A DNA stretch of 64,000 nucleotides from Apiotrichum sp. Y4204. Taxonomy: Eukaryota > Basidiomycota > Tremellomycetes > Trichosporonales > Trichosporonaceae. The notes under the pieces were generated by a model. The model was not told where the DNA came from. It was given only the letters and a program-made list of their open reading frames with translations, and ran no database searches. Of the stretch, positions 11,196-23,627 are shown in pieces. Location: NCBI GenBank assembly GCA_025531455.1, contig JAMYHL010000035.1:186001-250000 (forward strand), given 5' to 3'. Position 1 is the stretch's first letter. Every line of letters starts with the position of its first letter. Both the position numbers and the translations under genes were made by a program.

Positions 11196-12529
11196 CTACT
11201 GCTGCGCGAGGGAGAGAGCCGACTCCCACTCGACGCCGACCCACTCCTCGGCAATACCGACGCAGTCGCGCTCGCATGCGAATACCATGACTGTGCCCCA
11301 CTCCATCTCGCCCTCGCCCTCGCCCTTGGCCAGGCGCGCAATCTCTGCGCGGCGCTCCGCCTCGGTGAGCTTCTTCGGCGGCTGGACAGGGGGTGGTGCG
11401 CCAGTCGTGGAGAGGGACGAAGGGCGCAGCGAGTTGATCAGCTGCGGGACGAGCTGGGCCTCGAACACGCGCGGGCCCTTGCACTTTGGGCAACGCGGGA
11501 TAGTCGCGGTCGTGTAGTACTCGCTGAGATCGACCTCGTCCTCCTCCGACGCCGAGGCGCGGACCGGCGCCTTGGGGAAGAGCTTCTTAAACAGCGGTGA
11601 TGTGCCAGAGTACGGGAGCGGCACGGAGCCAAAGTCGTACCGCAGCACCTGGGAGGATGCGTCCTCAGCCGACTCGAGGCGGCGAACAAAGCGCTCGAAA
11701 ATGTCGTCCACTCCCTTGGGGAGCAGACGGTCCCAGCCGTCCTGTTCGCGCCACTCAGCCTTCTGTTCAGGTGACTCGTCCTCATCGTCGCTGTCCACGT
11801 CGTCGTCTACCTCCACGGGGATCAGGTACTCGTCCATTGTGGATAGATACTGCGCCGGAAGGTAGGCGGGGAGCGGGGGTGCCAAGGTGGTAGGCTCGCC
11901 GATGGAGAGCGCCGCCATAGGTGCAGTGACTGGTGCGGGCTCCGCTGCGGGCTCAGGTGCCGGGGCAGGTTCCGGTGCGGCAAAAGGATTCGACGGGGCA
12001 GCGCCAAAGAGGGGCTGTCCGCCGCCAAAGAGGTTCCCACTTGCTGCGGGTGCGTCCTTGACCTGTCGTCAGTTGGGCTCTAACGGAGTAAACTAACAGT
12101 AAAAGGGTTAATTCTCGCCTTCTCGCGCTCCTCCTTGGCAATGCGCTCCGCCTCGGCACGCTTGGCCTCGACGTCCGCAACATACTCCTCGTTGCGGACG
12201 GACGCGCGCCACGCGCCCACCGATCCCTCGCGACGGCTGCAGCCTGCGCGGGGACAGGCAAATACGTACAGCGTGCGGTCGTTTTCGCCGTCCACGAGCG
12301 GGCAGTACACCTGCGAGAGGAGGGGCATGGGGTTGTGGCACACGCCGCAGTTTACGGATTCTGGTGCGGAGGAGGTCGCGCACGCCGGGAAAGTCGGGTA
12401 GCCGCCAATAAAGCTGGCGGTGTGGCTTGGTGCATCGGCCGTGTCCACGGGTCCGTCGGGGAGCGCAAGGAGAACCGAAGACGGCTCATCGCTCATGTCC
12501 GAGCCGCTCTCGGAGGGCGCGCGGGGCAT
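11196..12529 (-). CDS. TSR4: TSR4 / PDCD2-family ribosome biogenesis protein
   Basis: The two-exon gene (12529-12098 and 12062-11196, 35-base intron with CTGAC branch) encodes about 432 residues. The N-terminal exon has the zinc-binding pattern of the PDCD2 family (NCGVCHNPMPLLSQVYCPL, then YVFACPRAGC), followed by a charged helix and NPF. The second exon has an acidic linker and the PDCD2 C-terminal domain, with VLRYDFGSVPLPYSG, IPRCPKCKGPRVFEAQLVPQ and EWGTVMVFACERDC. These are diagnostic. In budding yeast Tsr4 is a dedicated chaperone of ribosomal protein uS5 (Rps2) in 40S assembly. A Met at 12544 is an alternative start, but ATGCAG there resembles a splice acceptor. A 5' exon cannot be excluded. 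Confidence 0.93.
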
Positions 12530-12544
12530 CGCTGCGATCTGCAT

Positions 12545-14837
12545 GTCAGCCTCACATAATAGACAGGTCCAGAGGCGGGGTATCACTCGGGCCGCGAGGT
12601 GGAACCTGTATCCAGCTGAGTTACAATTCATGACACAGCTGGAACGGGTCACCGACCCCGGGCAGTGGAGTGTGCGCGTCAGAAATAAGTCGCCAAACTA
12701 GTTTGAGATCGTCACGCTCGCCGCGCTCCGCAAACGCGCACCGAACGCCGCCGGTATCCCACCGCGGTCGGGCGGCATACCGCCCAGCAGCTCCAAAACG
12801 GAGGCCGGTCGGCATACCGCAGGCCCGCAGAGGCAACGGCGACGGCGCACGCGCAGGACGCGGGGGTAGGTCTCGTCATCGTATCGTCATTCGCGCAGGA
12901 GGGAGAGCGGGTACTGGGCACTGGGCACTGGGCGCTGGGTACTGACCTTTTGGTGGTGGATGGAGAGATGGAGAGTTGGGATGTGGATGGGAAGTGGTGG
13001 TTTGGCAGTGAACTTTTTTGGCGGTGCGAAAAAGCGGGTGGATCATGGATCGATTGATTTTTCGCCACGTCATAAATTTGGCCATACACCATGTGTGGCG
13101 TGTGGCGCGTGTGGCAGGCAATACTGTAGCAGGCGACGGGGTGCCGATGCCGTCATCCCACCCTGTGGTACTCTCGGAGCTCGGTGCTGCGACCGATGGT
13201 GTCGGGCGTTGCTGAAAACTGCAGCGACAGGCCACTAGCTAAAGGAGGGTTGCACTGCCCACGGGATGTCTGGCGCAACTGGCACTGTAGACTGGAGGCC
13301 AATGGTGCAGATGGTCTAGAGCATAGTGTGCGCAGGCCACACGGCTGCGTTGCCCGAAACCTGTGGCAGCCAGTGGAACTCGAGCTTCGGGTCTGCTCCT
13401 AGCCGCTCACCCCGAACCGACAGACCTCCCGAGCAGAATCGGAACCAGGAGATGGACGCCTGTCGTGTTTATGGATGCTAGCGATGGGCCATATTGTGCT
13501 GAGGTGCGACTGGCGGCAGCGATGTCTGAGATGAATGATAAGGGAGAAGGCAAAAACAATGCGAGAAGAGTTCATGTGAGTGTGGAGCGCGGGGTAGGCA
13601 CTGCCCGAGTGTGGCAGTGGGCCAGTGGGTCCTGTCGGGTCGTCTCGGAAGGCTCGGATGGAACTCGTACTAGCGTCGAGGCCGTGGTGGTCGCTCACCA
13701 CATGCACCTCGAGGCCCCGAGACAATCACTACAACGCCAACACTAGTCACCAGCTCATGAGCGGTAGTCACCCCCAACATCGGGGAGCCACGTTCGTCGG
13801 GCCCCCTACCCACATCGGACACCCGAGCGATAAGCAGTGTCTCAAGTCTCATCTTTGTGCAAGGACAGCCAAAACGTGCCAAACAAATACCACAGCCAGG
13901 CAACCTCATACAACCCTTCTGCCGCACAGTGCATGCCTTGGCGCAGATTACCATCTGCCGATCCCCACAGCGTTCCCCGCATCAACCCCAGCCGCAGAAC
14001 ACCCCAACCACAATCACTGCAATTCAACATGCCGATGATGTCGATGTCTCGGTGTCGAGGCGTTGCAGGCTTTGAAGCCTGGGGGAGGCACAGGAGACGA
14101 GGTGCGCAATGACGCGCGGCCGGGTATTCTTTCGACGATGGGCGCGTTATCTCCCTCCAGACGCTCCTCCAGACGCTACAAAGGTTTTCGAGCGTGGAAT
14201 CACGCAGCCCCATTCCCCCGCCCAGGCAGGGTGAGTGGCCAGTGGCTGGGCACTCTCTAATGTTATTTGCGAGCAATTATCCCACACCTCAGGGCGGCAG
14301 CCTCAAAATCTAATGGCATTAGACCGCAATCCTAATGGCGGTAGCGGGGTTTTTCGGAGTTATTGCCGAGCGGCGGCGGGACGGGTCAGTGCGGAGTGAG
14401 CCGGAGCCCAAGAAAATCAATGAAAAAAAAAAAAAAAAAAAAAAAAAAAGGAGGCACAGTACACCACGCAGAGAGAGGAGGAGAGTGAGATTTGTGAGGG
14501 TAATCTCGCCAGCCAGTACCAAGGCGCGGAGACGGGGGCCGGAAGCCGGAAGAGGGGGGGGCAGAATCTCGGAGGGGGGAGGGAAGAAAGACAACAGCAA
14601 TCATCAGCCCATGCCAGAGCCAGAAATGAGCCATGCAGCAGCCCGCCGGCAGCCAATCTCATCTCTCGCACTCTGCTGGTGCCGGTCTCTCTCCTCTCCC
14701 AGTCAGTCCCCCTCCCCCCCTCCCCACCGGAATCCCTTACTTTAACAAAATCGGGCACGACACCATCTCTCCTCCTCTCTCCATCTCACCACTCATTCTC
14801 CCTCCCCCGCCCTATCCTCCCAAAAAAAAAAGACACC
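12545..14837. other. intergenic region with simple repeats
   Basis: No gene was recognised. A CTGGGCA-type tandem lies at about 12911-12945 and a run of 27 A at 14423-14449. A pyrimidine-rich stretch at about 14690-14830 leads into the phosphate-carrier start and is probably its core promoter and 5' leader. Confidence 0.45.
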
Positions 14838-16153
14838 ATGCCTTACCGTGCCAACCCCCTCTTCGCCCCCGGCGCCTCCAACTTCTACGCCCCGGCTGCC
14901 GTCGAGGCTAAGCCCGCCCCCACCGGTGTCGACCTCTACGCTCGGTAAGTCGGCGAGAAAAAACAGCGACAAAAAAGCGGAAAAGCGACAAGGAGTGCGA
15001 TGGAGACGTGGCCGAGGATGATGGGATTGCAGACGTGTTTGCGACGCGGCCAGTAAGGAAGAGGTCGCCGAACATTGGCATCCATTCCGTCATCTCGTCT
15101 AGATCTCCGCCATCCGAGTCGTTATCGCGATGTCCGCCCGATATGACAGCCCCACTAACCACCCAGTTTCGCCCTTGCCGGTGCTCTTGGCTGTGCCATC
15201 ACCCACGGTGCCCTCACCCCCGTCGATGTCGTCAAGACCCGTATCCAGCTTGAGCCCGAGGTCTACAACAAGGTGAGTTGCGATTCTGGCAGACTGGAAA
15301 GCCTGCACGCAATGTGGGCGGAGCAGCTGTCGTCTCTGATCGCCAACTGCCATTTCGCGACAGTGCTAACACCCAGGGCATGGTCAACGCCTTCCGCCAG
15401 GTTGTCTCGAAGGAGGGTGCCGGTGCTCTCCTGACCGGTCTCGGCCCCACCGTTGTCGGTTACGCCCTCCAGGGTGCCTTCAAGTTCGGTGGTTACGAGT
15501 TCTGGAAGAAGACCGCCATTGAGACCCTTGGTGTTGAGACTGCCACCGCCAACCGTCAGGCCGTCTACCTCGGTGCCTCGGGTATCGCCGAGTTCTTCGC
15601 CGACATTGTCCTCTGCCCCCTCGAGGCCACCCGTATCCGTCTCGTCTCGCAGCCCACCTTCGCCACTGGCCTCACCTCGGGCTTCCTCCGTATCCTCCGT
15701 GAGGAGGGTGTTGGTGCCTTCTACGCTGGTTTCGGCCCCATCCTCTTCAAGCAGATCCCCTACACCATGGCCAAGTTCGCCGTCTACGAGGTCTCCGTCG
15801 AGAAGATCCTCAAGGCCGTTGGCAAGAAGAAGGGCGACCTCTCCAACGGTGAGACCACCCTCCTCAACCTCTCCGCCGGTCTCATCGCCGGTATGGCCGC
15901 TGCCGTCATCTCGCAGCCCGCCGACACCCTTCTCTCGAAGATCAACAAGACCAAGGGTGCCCCCGGCCAGTCCGTCTCGTCGCGCCTCGTCCAGATGGCC
16001 GGCCAGCTCGGCGTCAAGGGTCTCTTCACCGGCATGGGCGCTCGTCTCGTTATGATCGGTACCCTCACCGCCGGTCAGTTCCTGCTGTACGGCGACGTCA
16101 AGCGCATGCTCAACGCCACTGGCGGTGTTGAGATTGCCGCTGTCCCCAAGTAA
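14838..16153 (+). CDS. MIR1: mitochondrial phosphate carrier (MIR1/PiC type)
   Basis: Three exons (14838-14944, 15167-15272, 15377-16153) join in frame to 329 residues, the usual length of the mitochondrial phosphate carrier. The three mitochondrial-carrier signature loops are visible: [24 protein letters not shown] and [15 protein letters not shown]. The first repeat starts [18 protein letters not shown]. The protein imports phosphate with protons across the inner membrane for ATP synthesis. Codon use is strongly biased to C-ending codons, unlike most neighbours, which suggests high expression. The start follows an A-rich CACC context. The first two introns are long for this window (222 and 104 bases), which is common near the 5' end of highly expressed fungal genes. 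Confidence 0.96.
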
Positions 16154-17139
16154 TTTAGACCCGACACGTAGCTACGGTGCATGCACTTGTCTTTTTAGCC
16201 CACCGAGCAGACTGATACTACTGATAGGATTACCGTGGATGAGGCTCCACCAACGACAGGCTGCGAAACGCTCAAAAGGCTTAATTGCCCGTGTCCGCGT
16301 TGGTCGCTTAAAACCACCCCTGCGACGGAAGCAGAAATCGCAGAATCCCTCTGAATCTCTCTCGGGCCCTCTGCTCTTGACCCTCAATTTGCCAGGTACA
16401 GATATACCCGAGGCGCGAGGCGCTCCGCCCTCCGCCCTCCGTGATGATCAACACGTGCGTGAGCCGAGCGGTGGCGCCGTGGACCGAGCCGCGAGCCGCG
16501 AGCCGGGGTGCAGAGCGAGGCGCTGATAAGCGCACCGTGCTGGGAGCATGGCTGCGGATGCGGATTGATTGCGTGCGGAATCCGAAGTGCCGGAGTGCCG
16601 GTTGCAGTCTGGTCAAGGATCAGCAATGCATCATTCAAGGCTGGGGTGATGTCTTATCGAGCCGGCGGTGTAAGGTATAGAGACTTTTTGCCTTTCAATT
16701 ATCATTGCACATCACACATCAAGGCAGCACATCACCAGTATCGATTGCGGCAAAGTCATGAGAAGCTCCGTCAGACCATCAAGGTCTACCTCCACTATCT
16801 TCTGATCTGCGCCCTTGACTTCTGCTCTCCTTGCATGCTCGTCCACGAACCGGTGCATAGAACGACATGATGAATAAAAATGAAGTGTAGATGGTATAAA
16901 CCGGGTATAGTAATACAACGCCCCGCCGGGGGCACGGACAGAAGCGCACATGATGATGGATCCGGGACAGGGGGCGCGCCGCGGCCCAGGGGAAGGTAAG
17001 CGGGCAGCAGGGGTGGTGGCCGATGGCCGATGATGATGGCGATGGCGATCGATTGGGCGACCGTCGGTGCCCAGAAGACTCACACTCGGTGTGCAGATCG
17101 TTACTCGATATGTGTGATTGAAAGAGACGCTCTGCACGG
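16154..17139. other. convergent 3' intergenic region
   Basis: The stretch lies between the 3' ends of the phosphate carrier (plus) and glutamate-cysteine ligase (minus). I see no coding frame of quality and no structured RNA. Confidence 0.45.
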
Positions 17140-19461
17140 CTAGCAACCGACGCAGTCGGCCGAACCGACGTAGTTTGCGCCGAGGAGCTCTGGTGCGGCG
17201 CGCACACCGCGTTCACTGAAGTCAGCATTTGAACTTTCTGTCCCCATCTTCTACTCACACCTCATCGACGGCCTTGACGAGGTCGTACTGGATGTCGTCG
17301 GAGACGATCGAATCGTGCTTGTACTCCGGGTGGGAGGTGATGAACTCGCGGATCCAGGTGGCGGGGGTCACGAGGTCGCCCTTTGCGCGCGCCTTGATGA
17401 GGTCGAGGTATCGGCGGATTTCGCACTTTGTCGCGACGTCGGCATTGATGCTGTTCAGGTACGCGTTGACGACGCCCATGAGGCCCGGGAAGCCGTCCTT
17501 GCGCCCGTTGATGACCTCGTCGAGTGTCATCTCCACGACGTCAGGGCCCGAGTCATCCTCTTCCATCAGCGACGCGCAGGAGGAGAACGACGACTGGTGG
17601 CGCAGGCCGTGTGCCGCGTTGCCGTTCGTTTGCGCGCTGCCGTTCGCAGTGCCGTTCGTGTGCCCGTTCTCCGTCGGGAGACGGTTCACCAGGCCGTTGA
17701 TGTCCAGCGAACCGCCCTGTGTCTCGGGTGGGGTCTGCGTCGGCGGGGTGATCGGACGCGACTCGAGGTCGTACATCGAGAGGGCGTGGGGGAAGACGGT
17801 GCGGCGGAAGAAGAACGAGTTGGCGCGGGCGGCATTGCGCTGCTGCGCGCGCTGAAGGTTTTCGTCGACCTGGGACATGGGCATGTAGAAGTTGAGGTTG
17901 AACGAGAGGATAGCGCGGGTGAGGAGCACAATGAAGACGGAGAAGGCGGCGTTCTCAAAGTCCGTCATCTGGATCTCCATCGGACGGAACTCGACGCGCC
18001 ATCCAATGTCCGAGTTGACCGGCGGCGGCTTGAAGCGCACCGTCTGCCAGTTTGTGCTTTGGATGTTCTCAAAGTGGTCCATGCTCTCCTCGTCGTCCTG
18101 GTCGATCGTCTCGGAGAACTGCACGAGCGGATCGCGGATGAACAGGTGGCCAATGTGCGACGCAAGCTTGTCGTCGAGGCCGGCGTCGAGCAGACGCTGG
18201 CGCACACCCTGGTTGATCGGCGCGTCAATGTCGGCGTACTCGGGCTTGTTGCGCGGGTCGTTGGCAATGTATAGCGAGACCGAGTCATAGCGCGACTTGG
18301 GTATCCTGTACTTGCTGTCCTTGAGCGGCTTGAGCCCGCGCTCCTCGGCATTGCGGTCGTCCACCGCTGCAGCAATCACATTCCAACGCGCATCGACATC
18401 AGCCAGGCGGCCGCGGAATGCCGGTGCGGCCGCGGTAAGCGCGAGCTGCGGTTAGAATCCTGGTCTGTTGAGATCTTGTACCCACCATGATAGGAGCGAC
18501 CGGAACGAGGGCATCGTACATTGTCCTGGCCTCGTCGACGTTCCACGCCTGGAACGTGATCTGGAGGCAGCAGCAGCCCATGCCAAAGCCCATGGCATCC
18601 ATGTGGATGTACGGTGTTCCGGGCTCGGGCTTTGCCGGCGTCGTGTGGTCCTTGGACAGGCCCGGCGCGTGCGTGCCCTCGGGCAGGACCGTGTTCTTGT
18701 CAATGAACAGGGGAAGGCGGATGTTGACGAGCTCGCCGCGACGCTGGCGGATGTTGGCCGTGAGGGTCGGGAAACGCGCGTGCGGGTTGGTGATCAGCTG
18801 CCCGACGTACTGGCTGCGGCTCGACGATCCCTGCGGGTCAGGCTGCGTCGGGGGGTCGGTGAACTGCGAGTCCTCGGCACCAAGACGCGGCCACGAGGTG
18901 AGCGTGATCGGCAGCTCGTTGGGGGCCAGTTGCGAGCGGATAATCTTGCGCCGGAACCGCATGTCGGCCTCGACATTCACCAGGTCTCGCGGCGAGCCCG
19001 TGTACGGGTATCCCGGCGTCGACTCGATCATGAACCGTCCGTACTCGGGGTGGAACGTCGGCATCTTGCGGCTGGGCGTGAGCCGGGAAGGAAGAAAAAA
19101 AAAAGAACCACAAAAAAAAATCCTCACCATCCCGCCGGGCGCTGCTTTGCGAGCTCGGGGTCGAGGGTGACGTTCTGGAGCTTCTCGAGAATCTCGCTCT
19201 GGCGCAGCGAGAGACGCACGGCATGGTCCTGCTCGGCGACCGACGCGACGAGGTATTCGATCTGCGCGTCAGAACAAGAACGGCGAACGAGTGTTGCTTC
19301 TTGTGTCTCACCTCGTCGCCCCAGAGCAGCTGCTCGCCGGAACGGTCCTTCCACCTGCGCCAGGTGTTGAGGAACTGCGTGATGCCGTGCTCGCGGATGT
19401 GCTCGGCGAGCGGCTTTGTGTCCGGCCAGTCGAGCGGCGTGCCGAGCGCGAGGAGGCCCAT
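17140..19461 (-). CDS. GCS1: glutamate-cysteine ligase catalytic subunit
   Basis: The gene encodes gamma-glutamylcysteine synthetase, the rate-limiting first enzyme of glutathione synthesis. It starts MGLLALGTPLDWPDTKPLAE, typical of the eukaryotic GCS family. Later exons carry HPEYGRFMIESTPGYPYTG, the glycine/cysteine-rich MDAMGFGMGCCCLQITFQAW, the stretch YDALVPVAPIMVG, and WRVEFRPMEIQMTDFENAAF in the large 3' exon. A disordered Asn/Thr/Gly insert (NGHTNGTANGSAQTNGN) sits in that exon. The last exon is very small (17215-17140): a GTGAGT donor at 17258 and a CTGAC...CAG acceptor splice in a tail containing RAAPELLGANY, a family-typical end. About 700 residues in all. Reading through the last donor would instead stop at once after AVDEV. 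Confidence 0.95.
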
Positions 19462-21214
19462 TGTGGCGGGTTTCGGAGCCGGGCGCGGGGCGGGTGGGCG
19501 TCAATAAGCGGGTGCGCCGGGGTGAGAATTAGACCGTCGCGGGGAGTGCGATGCGGCGATGCGGAGGAATGCGTCGAGCGCGGCGTGGAGTGGAAAACTA
19601 GAGATACGAGAGAGAGAGAAAGACGGTAGACAAGAGTCTGACGATAAGAATGTGGCCCACAGAAGAAGGGGATGATGGACTGGGATACCGATTCCGAGTT
19701 ATGGTTGCCTGCAAAAACAGGCTTTCGACGGTATGTACGGTATAACTCTTTGATTTGTCAGAAAAATGTGGAGGCGCGGCGGGGAGGCGACGGATGGGAG
19801 AGAGAGGGAGTGGCTACGGTGGTGATGCAAGCTGAAATGACCTGCGGCCATCTACCGAAAATTATTCATCAGCCCAGGCCCAGGGGCATCATCAGTGGTG
19901 GCAAGCGCCCATCCGCGTACATTACCTATCCGCATGCGCACATCGCCGTTACATGATGACAGGTTCCACATATCCACATACAGATTGCAGCGCATGCATA
20001 CATCTCCGCGGCCCCACGGCGCCCTGTGCTTCCAATGGACAGGTTCATGTGTCACTCCAGGGTGCAGGGGTGTACGCACAGGCCATTTTGCTGACTGAAA
20101 CGTTCGTTTATGGACATCAGACCAGCTAGACCAGGATGGTTGAGCCGCACCCAGTGGTCAGTAGGTGGCCACCGTGTGCGGCCGTCTCGATCATCATCTC
20201 TCGCTCCTGCTTCCTTCCTATACACGCGGTCCAAGTCCGCAAAGTGCGCAATCATAGTGCAAGCGACTCTTCTCACCGAAATACGCAAGCGAAGCACGAA
20301 AACCAGCTTCGCGCCGCTGGCCCCACGCGAGATGACGAGCTCACTTTGCAGTAGTTGTAATTCCATTTCCACTCTGTTTTTCTATGGTTCGGCTACCTTC
20401 GGCCCCCAGCGCAGAAACATGTTCCGTCACAGGCACCGGTCGTCGGCCGTCCTGTGATACTGTGGCTGGCAAACTACGGCGAACGACGGCTCTGATGAGA
20501 CACAGGCGGAGTGGAAATCGGAATCCTGCAATCCTGGATCCTGGACTGATATCTATGCAGTTATCTATGGCGTCCCTTCACTGATTGCTGATGGACTGAT
20601 CTGTGGATGCTCGTTCATGATCGTCTTGATGATCTGTTGGTACCAGTGTACCAGGCGGTGTTGCAATCTAGATGGGATCCTGCGGACGTTATCTGAGAAT
20701 CTGGTAGATTGGTACGCTTCTGCGAGACCGGAGAGGTCGAGAAGCTCTTCGACAGCTCGCCATGTCGGCCACGAAGTCCACGCTCCAGGATTCCTGGTAG
20801 GAATACAAGGGTATACCACGCCCATTGTGCTGCTCGCCATCTCCTGTCATTGTCTCACTGTGCGAAGTCGTGATGACTGCGGCGCTGACGTCCTGATGTC
20901 GGCCGCTGACGCCATCGGAGGGTTCGCAATGACGACGTAGTCGGCGGAGACATCGGCGACTTGATGCGATAAGGGCAAATTACCCCCAAAGCTCGCGATC
21001 ATCACCGGCATGATCCATGCCGATCCTCTTTTCAGTCGGCTTGGCACGGCATGGACGCTACATTCTACTTATCGTACTCTACAGTTTTTGTATCTACAGT
21101 GTGGTTCGGGATGTAGCATCCCCGTTTTTACCCTCAAGACATGGCCTTGTTGGTGCTTTTTTGGCTCTCGTTAATGGTAGTGGTGTGGTGTCTCTGGTCT
21201 CGCCCCGTCTCCCC
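19462..21214. other. intergenic region, no gene recognised
   Basis: Only short, compositionally random frames are present on both strands. It should hold the promoter of glutamate-cysteine ligase and the 3' end of the DUF726 gene. Confidence 0.45.
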
Positions 21215-23349
21215 CTAGTCATCAATCTCGAGCACGCCGAGCACCTCTCCAAGCTTGGCATTGATCTCCCCATGGCCACCAAGCACGTCCGAGAGGTCGA
21301 CGTCCTCGACGCCGGGGCGGTCCACGGCACGGAGACCGGCCACGCATGTGCCGTTCGCGCCGACGACGCTGCGCGAGAGCACCTCGTGAAGCCGCACCAC
21401 ACCTGCGAGGACGAGGTCCTTGTCCGACCACGCGTTCACGACGCGGCGGGCAGTCACGCAGCGCACGGCGGCCCACTCGGCCTCGGTCGGCGCCGCGGGG
21501 AGCGAGACGAAGAACACGCTCTCGACGATCCCTTCGGCTGCGGCACCGCGCTCCGCCAGCGCCAGGAGCGCCGTCAGGACCGTGAGGGCGCCGACGCTCG
21601 TGCCTACCAGTACGACGGGGCGTGCACCCTGCACGCGCTGGAGGAGGACGTCCGCGAGCAGCTTGCCGGCCTTGGTCGCGCGCGACTGCGCTACCATCCA
21701 CGTGTTGTCGAGCGCGAGCGTGGATATCGTGTACACGCTCATCGGGAGGGAGAGGGCAACGTAGTACGCGGAAAGGACGGTGGCCTTGACGACCTGCGTG
21801 GCGGCCATGGTCTTGAGCTTGCTCATCACCCACGTCTCGATGCTGCGCCCGGACTTGAGCATCTGGTCGGTCTCGAAGCGGAGGAAGAAGACGTCACGCC
21901 CGTCCGCGAGACCCTTCTCGTCGACGGTATCGGTTGTCGGGGAGCACACGCCGCGCCACGCGCTCACCGCCTCGACGCGGGACACGGTCATGAGGCCCGG
22001 TACGACTATCGTAGCCGTCAAGCTCGGGGTCTTGGCCTGTGCGCGTTCCGCGACGCTCGCGTCAGGCGGGGGACTCGGCGCAGCGGGCTTCGTACCCGCG
22101 TTAAGCGAAAGCTGGGCAAAGTGTGCGTCAAGCTCACGGCGCGCGCGCACGACCTCGCGGCGGGCCGCGAGCTCCTCGTCCGTCTCCGCATTCTTCTCCT
22201 CTCCCTCCGCCGGGGCCTCGAACAGGAGCTCGCCAGCATCAACATCCTCACCCTCGCGCACGCGCCGTTCCGCGTCCTCCACCTCCTCCTTCGTCGGCTT
22301 GGACCCAGCGCCGACCTCGATGAACGCAAACTCCCGCACGCCGCGCCACCGCTCGCTCACGCGCCATCCCGCGAGTCCACCACCCGTCAGACCGAATAGC
22401 GTTCCGATCACGACTGGCGCCGCAGCGGCTGAAAGAGCACCAATGCCGAGTGGCGCAAGCACGGCCGCGATCGCTGGCGCCGCCAGTCCTCCCGTGACGC
22501 CGAGAAGTACGCCGCTCGTGATAACGCCTGCGCCGATTGCTGCCATCAGCTAAAAGGTCATTTCTATCACTCACCGAGACCACGGCCCAGAGAGCCGCCC
22601 CACCCGTGCTTCTGTTTCTCGCGGGCGGCGTCAACGCGCGTCTCTTCAAGCGCAGCCACGAGCGTGGCGGACAGATCTGCCTCCGCGCGGGGAAGGAGCA
22701 CGCCCGCGTCGAGACCCAGTCGCTCAAGGGTGCCGTGCGCCGCTGCGCGCGCGACCGATGTGTACCGCACCTCTGGCAGCGGCGTCTTGTCCTCCTTCTC
22801 CTCGCCCTTTGCCGGCGCGATGTCCTTGACGTCCTGCCACCACCCATTGACTGTCGATGCGAACTTTCCCGGCGGGGAAGGGGATGGCGGCGGAGCGTCA
22901 GTCGCCTGTGCAGGTTGTACTTTTTCAGAAGGCTGTTTCTCGGCAGGCACCTTGGGCTCCTTCTCCCTCTCCTGTGCTCCTCCCTCCCCATCCTTGCCCT
23001 TCCCCTTCTTTTCTCGCTTCGCCAACGCAGCCTGGACGAGCGTGCGCGCCATGGCGTAGCCGACCTCGGCATCGAGCGTCTCCTGCTGAACAGCGTGCGT
23101 GACATCCTTGGGATCCACGTCGGAGGGCAGCGCGTCGCGCGGAATCTCGAGAAGGCGCGCCAGCGCCGCGAGCCACGCGTCCGCCTCCCCCGTGTCCCAT
23201 TTCGCACCCGGGGGCGGGCGGCGCGTCGCGCACACCGCCGCGAGACCGAGGACGAAGTGCAGGTGTCGCGGGAGGGCTGCTGCTGCGCATGGCGAGGAGG
23301 GCGATGCTGCAGATGGAGAGGGCGGGCGGGGTGGTGCTGGTGCTGCCAT
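21215..23349 (-). CDS. DUF726 (TMCO4/YFL034W-like) alpha/beta-hydrolase-fold membrane protein
   Basis: Two exons (23349-22575 and 22539-21215, 35-base intron) give 699 residues. The N-terminal exon is helical and charged, with a Lys/Glu-rich low-complexity stretch. The second exon begins with a long Gly/Ala hydrophobic segment that probably forms two membrane helices (GAGVITSGVLLGVTGGLAAP and ALSAAAAPVVIGTLFGLTGG). The DUF726 catalytic-like domain follows: TATIVVPGLMTV, the family-typical DVFFLRFETDQMLKSGRSIE, and the nucleophile-elbow-like VVLVGTSVGALTVL (G-x-S-x-G). The closing part has VVNAWSDKDLVL and the possible His region. Members resemble membrane lipases/hydrolases; the substrate is not established. 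An acidic insert lies between the membrane segment and hydrolase domain. Family call is firm, function is not. Confidence 0.87.
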
Positions 23350-23627
23350 TGTGAGTGATGGAGAGATGATAAGATGTGGACACGTAGGACTTCCCGACCT
23401 TGGACCTTGATGAGCAAAGTGTGGGTCGTGTGTTGCCTTGGGGCCCCGCTTCCGAGCTCCCGGTGCCTCTGGTGATGACGAGGTAGGAGAATGATGACGC
23501 AGGTTGACACAACCTCTCAACCGCTGCAACTTGGCAGTTGGAAACGCGACTGAAAGCCCGGGAGCAACAGAATATCCAAGTTGTCCAGTGGCCATTATAG
23601 ATTATACACATCGCGATCCCATGCTAT

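Noticed and set aside
17315..18274. 319-codon plus-strand open frame
   Set aside because: Antisense shadow of glutamate-cysteine ligase.
21017..22399. 460-codon plus-strand open frame
   Set aside because: It is the antisense shadow of the DUF726 gene, whose minus-strand frame has clear family motifs.
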